Assembly: GCA_035711845.1 (NCBI GenBank)
Contig: DASTBU010000100.1
Span: 1-7,950, forward strand
DNA length: 7,950 nt
Source: DASTBU01 sp035711845
GTDB lineage: Bacteria; Acidobacteriota; Vicinamibacteria; Vicinamibacterales; 2-12-FULL-66-21
Direction: 5' to 3'
Made by a program: the position numbers and the translations under genes. This document shows, piece by piece, positions 5,656 through 7,950 of the stretch. Within the stretch, counting starts at the first letter, position 1, and the number at the start of each line of letters is the position of its first letter. The notes under the pieces were generated by a model. It was not told the origin of the DNA. It saw nothing but the letters and a program-made list of their open reading frames with translations, and searched no databases.

Positions 5656-7950
5656 CGGTCTGCTCCGTGGCTTGCAGGAACCCGGCCCCGTCCGAGCGCT
5701 CGCGCAACGGACAGCCGTGCCTGCTCCAGGCGCTTCGAGGCCCGCCCCCACGCCGGCGACTGTGCGGCGTCATCGAAAAGCGAATAGAACACCGGCACGG
5801 CGAGCAGCGTGAGGAGCAGGCACATCAGCTGTCCGCCGGCCACGAGGATGCCGATGGATCGATTGGTTTCCGCGCCCGGACCCGATCCGATCACGAGCGG
5901 CATCATCCCCGCGACGAGCGCCAGCGTCGTCATCAGGATGGGCCGGAGGCGGTCGCGATTCGCCCGGATGATGGCGTCGTAGCGCGGCAGCCCTTTCGCC
6001 CGCAGGCCGATCGTGTGATCGATCTGCAGGATCGCGTTCTTCTTGACGATGCCGAAGAGAAGAAGGACGCCGAGCGCGGAGTAGATGTTCAGCTGCTGCC
6101 CGAACATGAGCGAGGCCAGCAACCCGAACGGCACGGCCAGCGGCAGCGTGAGCAGGATGGTCACCGGGTGGATGAACGACTCGAACTGGGCAGCGAGCAC
6201 CATGTACATGAAGATGAACGAGAGCGCGAACGCGATGGCGAAGTAGTACGCGGCCCGGCCCAGCTCGCGCGACTGGCCGCTCGTCACAAGGTTGTAGCCG
6301 GGCCCCATGTCGAGCGCGTCGAATGCCGCCTCGAGATCCGTCTGCGCCTGCGCCTGCGCGATGCCCGGCGCGGGGTTCGCGGAGATGGTGATCTGGCGCT
6401 GCCGGTTCAGCCGGTCGATGGACGCCGGCCCTGAGCCTTCGGTGAACGTCACGAGATTCCTCAGCTGCACCAGCTCGCCGGAGGCCGTTCGGACCGTCGC
6501 CGCCGCGATCGAGTCGGGCGTGCGCCTGAACGAGTCCTGCGCTTTCAGCACCACGTCGTACTGATCGCTCGCGGCGTTGTAGGTCGTGACTTCCTGACCG
6601 GCGATCAGCGCGTTGACCGTTTGCGAGATGTCCTGGACGCGAATCCCGAGATCGGCGGCCCGCGCGCGATCGATGTCGATCCGCAGCTCAGGAAGGCCCG
6701 GCTGATAGCTGCGGTCGACGTCGACGAGCGTCGGGCTGTCGGTCAAGGACCCGACGGCCTTGGCGGTGTACTCGTCCAGCCTGTCCAGATCCGGTCCGAC
6801 GAGCGCGTACTGGATGGCGGCCCCGCGCCCACCGGCGAAGGACAGCCCGCTCGAGCCCTGCACTGAGATGATCGCCGACTGCCGGTACGGCTGCGTCATC
6901 TGACGGGCCCGGACGATCAGCTCCTGCTGCGACTCCTCGCGATCGGCTATCGGGGTGAGCCGCACGAACAACACACCGATGTTCGAGCCACCCCCGCCGC
7001 CGCCGAATCCGGCGATGGCCTGCACGTCGGTCACCCCCGGAAGATCCCGCCTGATCTCGCGGGAAATTCGATCCATCAAGGACTGCGTGGCGGCCAGGCT
7101 GGACCCGACCGGGAGTCGCACCGTCATCTGGAACCGCGACTCGTCCTCGTTCGGCGTGAAGTTCACCCCCGACGCGCGGAACAGCGGGACGATCGAAACG
7201 ATCACCATCGCGCAGGCGCCGACGATCACCAGCCGGTGCGCCATCGACCACTCGAGCAGCCGCGTGTAAAAGCGGTCGATAAAGCGGTAGAACCCTCTCC
7301 GCGAGTCGTCGTGTACCTGGTGGTCGGGCGGAGGCTTGATCCAGCGGGCGGCGAGCATGGGCGTGAGCGTGAAGGACACGATCAGGCTGATTGCGATCGC
7401 GGCGGCCGCCGTGAGCCCGAACGACGACATGAAGCGGCCGACAATGCCGCCGAGAAAGCCGACCGGCAGAAAGACGGCGAGCAGCGACATCGTGGTCGCC
7501 ATGACGGCGAGGCCGATCTCGCGCGTCCCCTCGATTGCCGCCTGGAACGGCGACATCCCCTTCTCTTCCACGAAACGGTAGATGTTCTCCAGGACCACGA
7601 TCGCGTCGTCGATGACGATGCCGACCATCAGCGTCAGCGCGAGCATCGTCATCTGATTGAGCGTGAAGTCGAGCGCCGACATCACGCCGAAGGCGCCGAT
7701 GATCGAGGCCGGAATCGCCACCGCGGCGATGATCGTCGAACGGAAGTTGCGCAGGAAGATCAGCACGATGATCGCGGCGAGGATGCCGCCGAGGATCAGG
7801 TGCTCCTGGATCGCGTGCAGCGACGCGCGGATGAACTCCGAGTCGTCGCGAACCAGCCGCATCTCGAAGGTCGGCGGCAGCGTTTTCTCGATCTCCGCCA
7901 GCCGGGCGCGGATGGCATCGGCCAGCGCGACCGTGTTCACGCCGCTCTGT
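5652..7950 (-). CDS. HAE-1 type RND efflux pump permease, 5' end missing (partial)
   Basis: This is the inner-membrane proton-driven pump of the AcrB/MexB family, exporting hydrophobic or amphipathic compounds. About 765 residues are visible; family members have about 1050, so roughly the first 285 (TM1 and half the porter domain) lie beyond the right edge. The frame continues upstream of the GTG at 7940 as Q-S-G, matching the family's QSG-N-T segment, so that GTG is internal. Counting from it, TM2-TM7 lie in 47-254, with the proton-relay Asp pair at 111-112 in TM4 (GIVIDDAIVVLENIYR). The second porter half spans about 255-560 and includes a run of six glycines at 313-318. TM8-TM12 lie in 564-722, with the expected TM10 lysine at 634 (FGIVKKNAIL). 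The DD pair fits HAE-1 rather than CzcA-type metal pumps. Its stop overlaps the TolC start, so both are translated together. Substrate is unknown. Confidence 0.95.
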   Translation of the reverse strand, partial: QSGVNTVALADAIRARLAEIEKTLPPTFEMRLVRDDSEFIRASLHAIQEHLILGGILAAIIVLIFLRNFRSTIIAAVAIPASIIGAFGVMSALDFTLNQMTMLALTLMVGIVIDDAIVVLENIYRFVEEKGMSPFQAAIEGTREIGLAVMATTMSLLAVFLPVGFLGGIVGRFMSSFGLTAAAAIAISLIVSFTLTPMLAARWIKPPPDHQVHDDSRRGFYRFIDRFYTRLLEWSMAHRLVIVGACAMVIVSIVPLFRASGVNFTPNEDESRFQMTVRLPVGSSLAATQSLMDRISREIRRDLPGVTDVQAIAGFGGGGGGSNIGVLFVRLTPIADREESQQELIVRARQMTQPYRQSAIISVQGSSGLSFAGGRGAAIQYALVGPDLDRLDEYTAKAVGSLTDSPTLVDVDRSYQPGLPELRIDIDRARAADLGIRVQDISQTVNALIAGQEVTTYNAASDQYDVVLKAQDSFRRTPDSIAAATVRTASGELVQLRNLVTFTEGSGPASIDRLNRQRQITISANPAPGIAQAQAQTDLEAAFDALDMGPGYNLVTSGQSRELGRAAYYFAIAFALSFIFMYMVLAAQFESFIHPVTILLTLPLAVPFGLLASLMFGQQLNIYSALGVLLLFGIVKKNAILQIDHTIGLRAKGLPRYDAIIRANRDRLRPILMTTLALVAGMMPLVIGSGPGAETNRSIGILVAGGQLMCLLLTLLAVPVFYSLFDDAAQSPAWGRASKRLEQARLSVARALGRGRVPASHGADR
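5663..5666 (-). promoter_or_regulatory. Ribosome-binding site for the TolC-like gene inside the pump gene
   Basis: On the minus strand GGAG ends seven bases before the ATG at 5655, within the last codons of the RND gene. Together with the ATGA stop/start overlap at 5655-5652 it decides the start and indicates translational coupling. Confidence 0.7.

Noticed and set aside
5656..5751. N-terminal extension of the TolC-like protein to 5751
   Set aside because: It would bury the signal peptide behind 32 polar residues and overlap the pump gene by about 100 bp; the ATG at 5655 has a GGAG and an ATGA overlap.
3958..5787. 609-codon plus-strand open frame opposite the TolC-like gene
   Set aside because: Shadow frame: the opposite strand encodes a clear TolC-family protein with signal peptide and coupling to the pump gene.
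5505..6434. 309-codon plus-strand frame rich in Arg, Asp, Glu and His opposite the RND gene
   Set aside because: Composition is that of an antisense frame of membrane-protein codons; no start signal or motif.
6995..7013. Glycine-codon run in the RND gene considered as a frameshift or assembly problem
   Set aside because: The frame is intact on both sides and family homology continues; six glycines at 313-318 are acceptable in a periplasmic loop.
7938..7940. GTG at 7940 as the start of the RND gene
   Set aside because: The frame remains open upstream to the window edge and reads Q-S-G, a conserved family segment, and the protein would lack TM1 and part of the porter domain.

Overview
The window is GC-rich DNA with tightly packed genes and no RNA genes, prophage or CRISPR. 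The mix of a DUF4139 secreted protein, an HAE-1 type RND pump with a long TolC-like partner, and many short-period intergenic repeats fits a high-GC Gram-negative soil bacterium. Acidobacteriota (Vicinamibacteria-like) is my best guess, but this is inference from style, not from a marker gene. The outer-membrane efflux protein itself shows a diderm cell.

Layout from left to right: (1) Positions 1-137 are the outer end of an IS481-family insertion sequence. The first 14 codons of its transposase lie on the minus strand (43 to 1, running off the left edge), preceded by a ribosome-binding site inside a perfect hairpin, and then by two tandem 25-bp repeats that form the end of the element. (2) Positions 137-270 are a short intergenic stretch holding five tandem GTCCCGA heptamers. 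(3) Positions 271-1740 (+) encode a secreted DUF4139 protein of unknown function with an excellent ribosome-binding site. (4) Positions 1798-3093 (+) encode a GT1-family, RhlB-like glycosyltransferase. (5) Positions 3094-3233 are a convergent intergenic region with two hairpins. (6) Positions 3234-3815 (-) encode DNA-3-methyladenine glycosylase I (Tag) with all four zinc ligands. (7) Positions 3827-3942 are an octamer-phased repeat array that fills the tag/tolC-like gap and runs into the 3' end of the efflux gene. (8) Positions 3904-5655 (-) encode a TolC-family outer-membrane channel. (9) Positions 5652-7950 (-) encode the C-terminal three quarters of an HAE-1 RND inner-membrane pump, cut by the right edge.

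The RND and TolC genes overlap by ATGA and clearly form one translationally coupled efflux operon. The periplasmic adaptor gene is expected upstream on the minus strand, to the right of the window. tag lies downstream in the same direction and could be read through from the efflux operon or have its own promoter. The DUF4139 gene and the glycosyltransferase are on the same strand 57 bp apart and may be co-transcribed, but their functions do not obviously connect.

No clearly new multi-gene system is visible. The most interesting signals are non-coding: the hairpin that hides the transposase ribosome-binding site, and three separate intergenic arrays with 7- or 8-bp periods, one of which supplies the C-terminal tail and stop codon of the TolC-like protein.
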